A model generated the notes under the pieces. That model was not told the DNA's origin, did not search any database, and saw only the letters and a program-made list of their open reading frames with translations. Below, piece after piece: positions 8,804 through 16,840 of a stretch of 48,758 bases of DNA. Position 1 is the stretch's first letter; every line of letters starts with the position of its first letter. This DNA is from Bacillota bacterium (GTDB lineage: Bacteria > Bacillota > Sulfobacillia > RBS10-35 > JAJYVN01): contig JAJYVN010000001.1 in the NCBI GenBank assembly GCA_021791995.1, positions 1 through 48,758 on the forward strand, read 5' to 3'. The position numbers were made by a program, and so were the translations under genes.

Positions 8804-9696
8804 CCGCAGCCGTTGTGGTGCCGGCATCGGTCGTTGTCGCCGCGGCATGGGGATACGTGGCCTTCGAGGAAGCGAACGCAGTCCTGAAGGCCCGGGTCGT
8901 CAGCGGGGTTCAGGCGCGCCCCCTGAGGGTGCGGATGAGGTCTCGCGTGACTGCGGCTCTGGCCACCGGAGCGCCTCTACCCGTGCGGGTCGCGGTGGGG
9001 GCCCTCCTGGGCCTGTCTGTGTACCTGCTTGGGGCTAACGTAGTCGTGGCTCTGATTGCCTGGGTCGTCGGCGCGACCGCCCTTCAGACGATCTCTCGCG
9101 CACGCGCTGCGATTCGCCACAGGCGGGTGGTCGAGCAGATGCCGGCGTTTCTCTCGGGGGTTCTGATGAGCTACCTGACGGAGGGGAGCCTGCCCCGGGC
9201 CGTGGAGAAGATGGCTCCCGACGTTCCGAACCCCTTGGGGGCCGTCATCCGTGGGGCGATCGCGCCGGTGCGGGCGAACGTGGGGGGGATGCGAAGGACC
9301 GTGGGTGAGGTCCTCTGGGATCAGGCCCTCGACCACGGCATCCGGAGCCTTCAGCGCCTCGCGCACACCCTGCAACAAGCCGAAAAGGGAGCCGCGAGCG
9401 CGGCCGTGTACAAGGCGCTCGAAGACATCGAGAAAGAGCTTCGGGAGGACGAGAGGCTTCAGCGCGGGCGCATCCTGGCGTCACGGCAATCGACCCTGAT
9501 CGTTCAGCTTGGGGCAGTGGGGGCGGGCGCGTTCTACGTCGCCCTCGGCCTCATGGGTTACGGGCGGATCATGCGCAGTGGATTCGGGGTCCTTGTCACG
9601 GCGGTGGCGGCGGCTCTGGTGGGCGTCAGCCTGCTGATCGCCTATGCCGCGGCGCGGCGTGCGGCGCCGGGTCAGGCGGCCCACAAGAGGGGGTAA
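8800..9696 (+). CDS. tadB: TadB-like pilus assembly membrane protein
   Basis: This 298-residue integral membrane protein has hydrophobic segments near residues 3-20 and 60-100 and two more at the C-terminus. Between them lies a helical cytoplasmic region containing FLSGVLMSYLTEGSLPRAVEKM. This is the T2SSF/TadB fold that works with TadC as the pilus assembly platform. Its start overlaps the cpaF stop by four bases. Normally tadC follows directly; here the next backbone gene is more than 12 kb away, beyond an inserted block. It could be called TadC-like from sequence alone, but gene order favours TadB. Confidence 0.82.
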   Translation: MTAAVVVPASVVVAAAWGYVAFEEANAVLKARVVSGVQARPLRVRMRSRVTAALATGAPLPVRVAVGALLGLSVYLLGANVVVALIAWVVGATALQTISRARAAIRHRRVVEQMPAFLSGVLMSYLTEGSLPRAVEKMAPDVPNPLGAVIRGAIAPVRANVGGMRRTVGEVLWDQALDHGIRSLQRLAHTLQQAEKGAASAAVYKALEDIEKELREDERLQRGRILASRQSTLIVQLGAVGAGAFYVALGLMGYGRIMRSGFGVLVTAVAAALVGVSLLIAYAAARRAAPGQAAHKRG

Positions 9697-9755
9697 CCGA
9701 CGCCGAGCGCCAGGGAACTGCCGCGTCGGAGATGCTCTCCGGCAAAAGAGTGGAC

Positions 9756-10489
9756 TTAACCCTTGTGGAGATAGCCCTTCAGGTGGGGGAATTCGCTGCT
9801 TGTCGCCAAAGCGACCGCGATGATGTCCCGGCGCTGCCGCTCAAGGGTCTTGCGGCTGACCGAGACAAGATCCTCTAGCGCTTTGAGTGGAAGTTCGTGG
9901 CGAGCGAGAAGGTGGTGCAAGAGTCGTGGATCGGCGGCCACCAGTTGACCGATGGCCATCGCGCTACGGCGGCTATCGTCGTGGCGAGGGCAGATTCGCA
10001 CCAATTCCTCAAGACTCAGGCCGAAGTGATGCAGGCGGGCCTCAAATCTAAGGATCTCCTCGCGTCGAGCCTCGGCTTCTTGGTCCTGGCGCCTTCCTCA
10101 ACCGTTGCCTGATCCTGGACGGACACGTCGGCGTAGCCTGCCTCGCCTTCCCGCTCCAGGTCTGACATAACCACCTCTGTCCGGCGGTGGCGGCGGTAGT
10201 GATCGACCAGGCGGCGCCGGATGACCTGCTGGGCGAAGCGAACGAAGCTTCGACCGCGATCCGGGTCGAAGCTTGTGATCGCCTCGTTGAAGGCGATCAG
10301 TGCAATGGCGGCTTCGTCGTCCTCCTTGTATATGTAGCGCCCCGTCGCGCGGGATGCCATGCGCAGGAGGAGGGGACCGTAGCGAACTATTAGCTGGGTT
10401 CGGGCTTCGTCATCCCCGGCCTTGGCTTGGCGAAGGAGTGTCGTGGTCGTTTCCGGGGTGAGATTGCGCGTGCATCCCAAATTGCGCAC
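9756..10489 (-). pseudogene. sigI: SigI-type RNA polymerase sigma factor, frameshifted
   Basis: Two minus-strand frames together reconstruct a Firmicute SigI sigma factor. The N-terminal part (10489 to 10016) carries sigma region 2 with IALIAFNEAI, DPDRGRSFVRFAQQVIRRRL and VDHYRRHRR. The C-terminal part (to 9756) carries the SigI-type DNA-binding region with LPLKALEDLVSVSRKTLERQRRDII. Near 10052-10064 the frame shifts by one base: the minus strand reads EEILRFEARLHHFGLSLEELVRICPRHDD in the second frame, as the family expects. The start is a GTG at 10489. No anti-sigma RsgI partner is adjacent. It is probably non-functional unless the shift is a sequencing error or is bypassed by ribosomal slippage. 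Confidence 0.8.
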
Positions 10490-10891
10490 CTCGCAGCCGG
10501 TGGATGCGGGTTGAAGGGTCGACGACGGGGCGGGCTGGGCGTGCTCAGGGCGCGGTCGGTAGTGGCGGGCCCTGGCTCAGGTACTGAAGCACGTGGCGTC
10601 CACCGAGCCCACAGGCACCTTGCGCCCGGTGGCGCAAAGACGCGGTGCCCTGATAGCCCCAACGAACAGGACGCAGCAGGTGGCAAGGCTGTTGGGGCCG
10701 CTCCGGCCCGGGGCTGGCCAAGCAGACGGCCACGCAGACGGCCACGCAGACGGCCACGCAGACGGCCACGCAGACGGCCACGCAGGGGGGCACTCGTCGG
10801 CCACAGGGTTGTCCAGCGGCTCAAGGATGGAAACTCCAGCCGCGCCAGTCGCGTGGCAACGCCGGACCGCGCCGCCCCGGGGGGTGGGTGG
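10490..10891. other. Gene-free stretch holding a tandem repeat
   Basis: No convincing coding region is seen between the broken sigI and the broken secreted-protein gene. Open frames here are GC-driven and read through simple repeats. The only clear structure is the 12-bp tandem repeat listed separately. Confidence 0.5.
10722..10793 (+). repeat. 12-bp tandem repeat, five perfect copies plus one degenerate
   Basis: The unit GCAGACGGCCAC occurs five times head to tail (10722-10781), followed by a sixth altered copy to 10793. It is a multiple of three, so each frame reads a repeating tetrapeptide, for example Ala-Asp-Gly-His on the plus strand. There are no spacers, so it is not a CRISPR. It looks like a slippage-prone minisatellite. 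Confidence 0.9.
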
Positions 10892-11620
10892 ATGAAGCGG
10901 GCACGAGCCTTACCTGCCGCAATCCTGGCCATGCTCCTCATGGCCGCGGGCGGGACGCTGGCCGCGGCGCCCGCCCCGGGCACGCTGCTCAATGCGACGG
11001 ACGCGGTCGGCTTCCCGACCGTGAGGCCGCCGCGACCGCTGCCTGCGGGTTACGCCTTCGCGGTGGAGGATCCGACGACGACGCAGGTGCCGCCGTGGGC
11101 GAGCACGCCGCTCCTCCTCCCCGACGGCGGCAGCGTCGTCGCCCTTGCCGCCGCGCAACCAATGTGCGCGAGCCCGAGAGGAGGTTTGCCCGCCCGTCGC
11201 GTCCGTGCAGCGCTTCCCGCCCGGCGGCGGCCCGCCCGGTTAGTTCGACCTGCCGACCTGGACTTATAACCTGCTGAACAACGTGCCGGCGTGGGCCGGA
11301 GGTGCCATAGCCTTCCTCGAGGTGGCCGACTGGACCGAGGGACCGTACACGCCCACGTTCGGGCCGGTGCTCGTCCGCCTGGCCCCCGACGGGCGCCTTC
11401 TGTCACGCTCGACCCTCGCCCTGCCCAAGATGTTCGCAGGCGTCGCGAGCGGCACGCTCAGCGTGAGCCTCTACCCCTGCCAGGGCGGCCTCCTGCTCCG
11501 GCTCGTGGCGACCCCGGCCGCCGCCGGCGCCTCAAAATGGGCTACAGGGCGGTCTCACCGGAGAACAAAATCGCCGGCCTGCCCCGCTTCGTAGCCCTAC
11601 CCGTCTCGCTACCACCGGCG
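10892..11620 (+). pseudogene. Secreted protein gene with frameshifts and an internal stop
   Basis: ATG 10892 begins a clear signal peptide (MKRARALPAAILAMLLMAAGG, Ala-rich cleavage region) and about 90 further sensible residues ending near QPMCASP. Around 11180 the plausible frame shifts to EVCPPVASVQRFPPGGGPPG, then meets a TAG at 11241. It continues as FDLPTWTYNLLNNVPAW and VLVRLAPDGRLLSRSTL to about 11535, where a further shift leads into GYRAVSPENKIAGLPRF. The periodic hydrophobic pattern resembles a beta-propeller or another beta-rich exported domain. I do not recognise the family. The three lesions indicate a decayed gene. Confidence 0.6.
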
Positions 11621-12299
11621 CACGCACGGACCGGTCCTTCGCGAGCGCGGGAACGAGCAAGACCGGGTGCCAGAGCGCCGCTCCGGGGACAGCCTGTCCG
11701 CGAACCGGCGCTCGTGGCGCGCCAGTGCGCGCGATTGGTTCTCGGTGCGGCGGGGCACGCCGGGTGTGCGTACAAGGACCGCGCGTGTAGCCCGCCCAGG
11801 TGTGCTCGCGCGCGTGACCGTGGGGCGTGGGCCCCTCGAAGACCCCGAGTTAGACCACGCTTTCGGCCGCGTGCACCTAGTGGCGCCAGTACTTGCCCTT
11901 GCGGCCCGTGTGCCAGTTGGCCGCGCTGGCATGCACGGCGTCGTCGTGACTGCCTCCATGCCGCGGTGCGCCGCGATTTTCGGCGCGTTCCCAATCGGAG
12001 TGCGCCGGCCGGGCTGCATCTTGAAACATCGGAACGCCGTCCCCTTGCATCGGGGATCATGGCCCGCTCGGTTGGTCGCTTCCTCGACTCGGTAGACAAG
12101 CTCGCGGCTCCGCCGCCGTATGTCTTTGCCAACTGGGATTAGGATTCCACCTCTGAACCAAAAGGTTGGCGTGCCGGTTACGCGAAACCACACACGCTGC
12201 GACGTCCGCGCACTTGGCCGAGGCGGCCGCTACGAACGGGCTCGTCTAGTGTGCAAACACCGTGGTCTGAGACCCTGCTTGGACCAACCACAGGAGGGG
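11621..12299. other. Degenerate stretch, possible transposase remnant on the minus strand
   Basis: No intact gene is seen. On the minus strand between about 11640 and 11830 a frame reads RAVLVRTPGVPRRTENQSRAL and ALARHERRFADRLSPERR. This resembles the linker of DDE transposases (a strand of R-x-VLV-x-S followed by a charged helix), but it is too degraded for a firm call. From about 12120 to 12299 is the leader of the response-regulator gene. Confidence 0.3.
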
Positions 12300-12983
12300 G
12301 TGAAGAACGTACGAATATTGGTGGTCGAGGACGAGCCCTCGATGCAGCGGGCGTTAAGGCGAGGGCTCGCGAAGTCCGGTTACGCAGTAGATGCAGCGGA
12401 CGATGGCTTGCAGGCCCTGGCGCTCCTTGACGTTCACCCATACGACGCAGTGGTCTTGGACCTCAATCTTCCTCAGCTCGACGGCATCGACACACTTCAG
12501 CGAATGCGCGCTGGCCATCCGGACGTTCGTGTCTTAATCCTGTCTGCACGATCGGATGTCCGCGACAAGGTTGCCGGCCTAGACGCAGGCGCCAGCGACT
12601 TCCTGGAGAAGCCGTTTCACTTCCACGAACTGGACGCCCGCCTGCGCGCGCTCTTGCGCAGGGCGTTTGTCCAGCGTGACAGCTGTCTAGCACACGGCGA
12701 TGTTCGGCTCGATTCACGACTGAGACGCGTAACCGCGAGTGGACAGCCTGTGCACTTGACGAACAAAGAGTACGCCATCCTCGAATACCTATTGACCAAT
12801 GCCGGAAGGATTGTGAGCGCTGAGGAACTGATCGATCATATTTGGAGCGGCGATACGGCTCTGTTCTCCAATTCCCTCAAGGTTCACGTGAGCACCTTGA
12901 ATAGAAAGATGGCAGGCGCTACCGCCGACCACTTCGCGATCAAAAATCTTCGCGGGGCTGGCTACTTCATTGCGAGGGAATAG
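12300..12983 (+). CDS. OmpR/PhoB-family response regulator
   Basis: This 227-residue response regulator has a receiver domain (RILVVEDEPS at the N-terminus, phospho-acceptor Asp54 in VVLDLNLPQLDG, conserved Lys104 in LEKPF) and a C-terminal winged-helix DNA-binding domain (TNKEYAILEYLL, SLKVHVSTLNRKM, IKNLRGAGYFI). The open frame runs back to 12120, but the GTG at 12300 is preferred because the protein then begins at the receiver fold and AGGAGG lies just upstream, although at only two to four bases. It forms an operon with the following histidine kinase, eight bases downstream. A deleted relative of this pair lies at 16640-16760. Confidence 0.9.
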   Translation: MKNVRILVVEDEPSMQRALRRGLAKSGYAVDAADDGLQALALLDVHPYDAVVLDLNLPQLDGIDTLQRMRAGHPDVRVLILSARSDVRDKVAGLDAGASDFLEKPFHFHELDARLRALLRRAFVQRDSCLAHGDVRLDSRLRRVTASGQPVHLTNKEYAILEYLLTNAGRIVSAEELIDHIWSGDTALFSNSLKVHVSTLNRKMAGATADHFAIKNLRGAGYFIARE

Positions 12984-12991
12984 AGGTTGCG

Positions 12992-14059
12992 ATGATTCCT
13001 TTGCGGCTACGCGTGTCCCTGTTCGCCGCCCTCGGGCTCGCAATGGCGGGCCTCCTCGTGGCAGCCTTCTTTGCGGCTACGACCGTCCACTTTCCTGCTT
13101 CGAGTGCTCATGTCCCAGGCGGAGCGAGGCACTCCGTCGTCGCCGTGAACCGTTACATATCACTCACCACGGTCACGTTGGGGTACGTGCTGATCATGCT
13201 TGCTGTAGGAGCCTGTGCGTCCTATCTCATTGCGGTCTTCGCCCTAAAGCCGGTGTCGGCCCTAGCGGCGGCCGTAGAGGCAATTGACGAGCATAACCTG
13301 TCTGCGCGCGTGCGTGTGTCGGAAGTAGGTGACGAGGTTTCTCGCCTGGGCCGTTCGTTCAACGACATGATGGCCAGGGTGGAACAGTCATTCGAGCGCC
13401 AGCGGCTCTTTGCGGTCAATGCTGCGCACGAGCTCAAGACGCCGCTCGCCGCCATCATTGCAAACCTCGAGGTGTTGCGAGTCGGTGACCGCCCAACCAT
13501 TGCGGAGTACGAAGCCGCTCTCGACGATGTCATGGCCGATGCCCATCGACTGGCTCGTCTGATCCAGGATCTGCTTGACCTGCAGAAAAGCCTGGAAAAG
13601 GACCAGTATGAGCACATCGGAGCAAGCGACCTGGTAGGCGAGGTCATCGCTTCCCTGGTGGATATCGCGGCGGCCAAGAACGTGTGCGTCGAAGAGCACC
13701 TTTCCGATGCCATCGTCGACGGCGACAGGGAGCTGTTGCGTCGAGTGTTCTTTAACCTCGTGGAAAACGCCGTTAAGTACAACAAGGACGGTGGCCGAGT
13801 GGACATCGAGGGGATCGGCGACGACACGCAGACCGTGGTCCGAATTCGTGACACCGGAATGGGCATACCCGAGGCGGACCTTGAGAAGGTTTTCCAGCCG
13901 CTTTACCGTGTGGAGCCGTCGCGGTCACGAGAGATGGGAGGTAGTGGGCTGGGGCTCGCCATAGCCAAGTCCATTGTTGAGCGTCATGGCGGGCGGATCT
14001 CGATGGAGAGCCGTCTTGGTCGTGGCTCCGAGGTAACGGTCACCCTGCCGCGATCTTGA
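12992..14059 (+). CDS. Sensor histidine kinase
   Basis: This 355-residue membrane kinase partners the preceding response regulator. Transmembrane helices lie at about residues 8-32 and 62-85 around a short extracellular loop, followed by a HAMP linker (LKPVSALAAAVEAIDEHNLSARV). The HisKA dimerisation domain has phospho-acceptor His146 (NAAHELKTPLAA). The ATPase domain has the N-box NLVENAVKYN, DTGMGIPE and GGSGLGLAI. All catalytic boxes are intact, so it should be active. The short sensor loop points to membrane or cell-envelope sensing. No obvious target gene is adjacent; the next gene downstream is on the opposite strand. Confidence 0.92.
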   Translation: MIPLRLRVSLFAALGLAMAGLLVAAFFAATTVHFPASSAHVPGGARHSVVAVNRYISLTTVTLGYVLIMLAVGACASYLIAVFALKPVSALAAAVEAIDEHNLSARVRVSEVGDEVSRLGRSFNDMMARVEQSFERQRLFAVNAAHELKTPLAAIIANLEVLRVGDRPTIAEYEAALDDVMADAHRLARLIQDLLDLQKSLEKDQYEHIGASDLVGEVIASLVDIAAAKNVCVEEHLSDAIVDGDRELLRRVFFNLVENAVKYNKDGGRVDIEGIGDDTQTVVRIRDTGMGIPEADLEKVFQPLYRVEPSRSREMGGSGLGLAIAKSIVERHGGRISMESRLGRGSEVTVTLPRS

Positions 14060-14354
14060 CCGGTGCCTAACCTTCGCGTCGACGACACGCCGCAAGGGCG
14101 ATGCACAAAAAGCCGAAGGGCGCGCAGACTCCCGTTTGACACCCCACTCCCGGACAGCCAAGCGGCCGTAGGCGCACGGCCCGCGGCCGACTTGTAACCA
14201 CTACGCCCGTCCCTTCCTCGTCAGGGTTTCAGGCGGTGTTGTGCGCTGCAACCGACTCGACCCCGCCACCCCCGATCTCCAGGTCATGTATCGGGACCCA
14301 TCGAGCAACAGGGGTATCGCATCGGGTACCTCCACCGATGCCGCGCCCCGCCCC

Positions 14355-14894
14355 TCATTCGCCGATCGGTTTGTACACGAGAAGCACGACGCCACTCCGA
14401 AGCGGCCTCGCCTCGGCGAGGCTCAATCGGGGGGCGCCTTCGAGTTCCTCGAACATATGCCGGCCTTTGCCAACCGCCACCGGCGTCAACAGGACATGGA
14501 TCTCATCGATGAGCCCGTGCGCCATGAGGGTCACATCGAGCGATCCGTTTCCGTACTTCACGAGATTTCGGTCATGTCTAACCTTTAGGTCGGCCACGAA
14601 GGGCGCGACCTCTCCCCCAATGACCGTGGCATTCCAGCCGGCAGAAGGCAGAGTTCGGGAAGCGACATACTTGGGGATGGCGTTCATGCGGTCCACGAAG
14701 GGACGCGGCTGCATCGCCGGATACGCGGCTGAGAGGCCCTCGTAGGTTCGCCGTCCCAACAGAAGCGCGTCGGCGGCAAGCACGCGCTCGGTGACGTAGG
14801 CGACATGCTCGTCATCCAAATATGGGAAAGCCCAGTCCACGGGGTCGATCTGCCCGCCCACACTGACATGCGTGATCTCGATCAACTTGCCCAC
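14355..14894 (-). CDS. Dihydrofolate reductase family (RibD C-terminal-like) protein
   Basis: This 179-residue protein belongs to the RibD C-terminal/DHFR-like reductase fold. It shows the N-terminal VSVGGQIDPVDWAF, the LLLGRRTYEGLSAAYPAM motif, KYVASRTL, and a C-terminal IDEIHVLLTPVAVGKGRHMFE. Members bind NADPH, but many stand-alone ones have unknown substrates, so a folate role is not implied. The GTG at 14894 is preceded on the minus strand by AAAGGAG eight bases upstream. It is a single-gene unit facing the two-component operon. The start TTG/ATG alternatives are less well placed. Confidence 0.85.
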   Translation of the reverse strand: MGKLIEITHVSVGGQIDPVDWAFPYLDDEHVAYVTERVLAADALLLGRRTYEGLSAAYPAMQPRPFVDRMNAIPKYVASRTLPSAGWNATVIGGEVAPFVADLKVRHDRNLVKYGNGSLDVTLMAHGLIDEIHVLLTPVAVGKGRHMFEELEGAPRLSLAEARPLRSGVVLLVYKPIGE

Positions 14895-15122
14895 TTGCGT
14901 CGCTCCTTTACGCGTTCGGTGAAGTGCCTTGTGCTGGGAGCCGGGTGGTGAACAAGAGCAGCGTGTCTTCGATGGTTGCCAGCCACCAAAACAGTACGTT
15001 GGCGAATGCTACTCGTCGAATCCCTCGGCTCGGTGAGATCGCGGAGCGGCGTTCATCGTAACGTGCTCTGTGCCCACGCCGCTTCTTCAAACTTGTACAG
15101 GCCGCGTCTGGTGGTAGGCGCG

Positions 15123-15920
15123 CTACATGGCGCTACCCGAGAGCGTGGTGCTGTCCGGCTTCGCAGCGAGCGTCTCGAGCACCCGCGGCGGGACGCGCAT
15201 GCCGACGGCCGCAAACGCCTCGTGCGCTCGACCGACCAGTGGCGTGCGCATCACGTATCGACCCCGCCTGGAGACGACCTCGCCCACCCCGGGGGGCCGC
15301 AGATCTTCCATCACGGCGTGGTAGTCCTTCTCGCTCAGGACCCCGGCGGTGCCGAGTGCCTGCCGGATCGCCATCTCCAGCACGTAGGCCAGGAAGCACA
15401 CCGCGACGTGCGCCCGGATCCGCCGGTCGACGTAGTGGTAGACCGGCCGCATCTCGAACGGCCCCTTGAGCTCGCGAAAGGCCCGCTCCACCCGGTACAG
15501 CTGGCGGTACGCCTTGGCGATCTCGGGCCCGGTGAGCGCGGTGTTCGCCCGCAGCACGTACTTGCCATCGTAGCGGCGGTGGCGCTCGATCGCCTCGCGG
15601 TTGAGCCGCACCGCCTCGCCGGTCAGGCGCACGTACGGCCGGTAGAGGGAGTTGCGAAGAAGGCTCGAGCCCGAGGGGTTCTTCTTCAACGTCGCCTTGA
15701 GCCGGGCCACGATCTCCCGCCAGCGCTCGCGGTCGTGGATCTCCTCCTCGGGGTTGTGCACGACGACGTAGGCCTCGTCGCCGATCGTGAGCTCCTTCAC
15801 CCGGATACCGAGGTCCTCGACCTCCTGCCAGCTGTCGCCCCGGTAGGACAGCGCAGCCTCGGGCTTGGCCGTCAGGCGCGACCCGACGACGTACTCGATC
15901 TTCGGCCACGTCGTGACGCA
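15123..15920 (-). pseudogene. IS1634/IS4-type transposase, N-terminally truncated
   Basis: The minus strand encodes about 265 residues matching the C-terminal half of IS1634-type transposases: KNPSGSSLLRNSLYRPYVRLT, LNREAIERHRRYDGKYVLRAN, and the third catalytic region YRQLYRVERAFRELKGPFEMRPVYHYVDRRIRAHV. The first two catalytic aspartates and about 280 N-terminal residues are missing. Homology stops near 15920, where the sequence becomes unrelated. The end beyond the stop reads GCGCCTACCA on the minus strand, close to the right end of the intact element at 19960-21764 (TGTGCCTACCA). That supports an old, partly deleted relative of that element. Confidence 0.8.
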
Positions 15921-16052
15921 TGACGCAGGTGGCAGACAAGGGGCTGGAGAGCAATCGCTCACCCCCGCGCGCAAGCGCTGCACCCGCCTGTCTGCGACTC
16001 GGCGACATCACGGACACGACTGGGCGAAGGACGGCGGCGCCTCCGCGGGTTC

Positions 16053-16454
16053 TCAGTCGTGCGACCGGACAAGGGTCTTCCTGCGCAAGCGAAGGGCGCT
16101 CCAGGTGGCATCCACGGACACGTTGCTGACCACCCGGAAGGTGGTCTCGTCGGCGATCATCCGTGCGATGACGTCGCGGTTCAGCTCGGAGGCCACACCC
16201 GAGGCCTGCTTGGGGTAGGTGACCCAGAACACAGGGTCGCCCGCCGCCTTGCCGAACAGCGCAGGCACCGCCGCGCGCAGCTCGGCCGCACTCGTCACGA
16301 ACACCTGCACGAAGTTGAGCGGCGCGTCCTGGGAGCCGGGCGCCTCGACCTCGAGGTCGTATCCGGGAGGCGGGTTGACGACGAGGGCGGGCCCGCCCCT
16401 GTAGCCGAGTTTGCGGACGAGATCTGCTGCCACCCCACTACCTCCCACTCCCAC
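16053..16454 (-). CDS. DUF3052-like protein
   Basis: This 133-residue protein has the pattern of DUF3052-type proteins: an N-terminal ADLVRKLGYRGGPALVVNPPPGY, a middle FVQVFVTSAAELRAAVPALF, WVTYPKQASGVASELNRDVI, and a C-terminal VSVDATWSALRLRRK. Biochemical function of the family is unknown; the fold is thought to resemble a small alpha/beta domain. The GTG at 16454 gives normal family length. It stands alone between a transposase remnant and a two-component remnant, so context offers no clue to its role. Confidence 0.7.
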   Translation of the reverse strand: MGVGGSGVAADLVRKLGYRGGPALVVNPPPGYDLEVEAPGSQDAPLNFVQVFVTSAAELRAAVPALFGKAAGDPVFWVTYPKQASGVASELNRDVIARMIADETTFRVVSNVSVDATWSALRLRRKTLVRSHD

Positions 16455-16639
16455 GCGGTAGTCGTCTCTTGCCGTGCGGCGTCTGTCACACAGCGCGGGC
16501 CATCGGGCCTAGCCGTCCCGCGCCCGGTCCGGCACGTTCCACCGACAGCGGTATACGTCCACAGCACCGGGTATCCCTTCATTGCGTCCAAATGCCGTTC
16601 TTCGGGGCGTCACGCACCGACGCTCCTCTTTTGCAGTCT

Positions 16640-16761
16640 CGACAAACAAGAGGAGGGGGTTCTGCGACACGGGCGCCCGCCTGGACACAGGGGCCGACGA
16701 CTTCCTGGAAAAGCCGTTCCATTGTCGTGGCGCTCACCCTGCCACGATCTTAACCGTCGTC
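16640..16761 (+). pseudogene. Deletion remnant of a second two-component system
   Basis: Three fragments of a response-regulator/kinase operon are fused. A ribosome-site-like GAGGAGGGGG sits near 16650. A receiver C-terminus follows (LDTGADDFLEKPFHC, 16681-16724), matching LDAGASDFLEKPFHF of the intact regulator at 12585-12625. Then come the last codons of a kinase (ALTLPRS and stop, about 16731-16755), matching VTLPRS and the following bases at 14041-14070. Two internal deletions explain the arrangement. It lies just upstream of the ABC permease, which suggests that the lost system once neighboured or controlled that gene. Confidence 0.6.
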
Positions 16762-16840
16762 TAACCGGCCGGTCGGTATTGTCGTGTCACAACCGGGCTG
16801 GTCGAGGTTACACCCAGGGAGAGAGACGAGGTGTGGTCGC

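Noticed and set aside
10722..10793. CRISPR-like repeat
   Set aside because: Units are contiguous 12-mers with no spacers and no cas genes nearby.
11609..12193. Intact minus-strand transposase gene
   Set aside because: Only a short stretch resembles a DDE transposase linker; no catalytic residues or start are seen, so it is kept only as a possible remnant.
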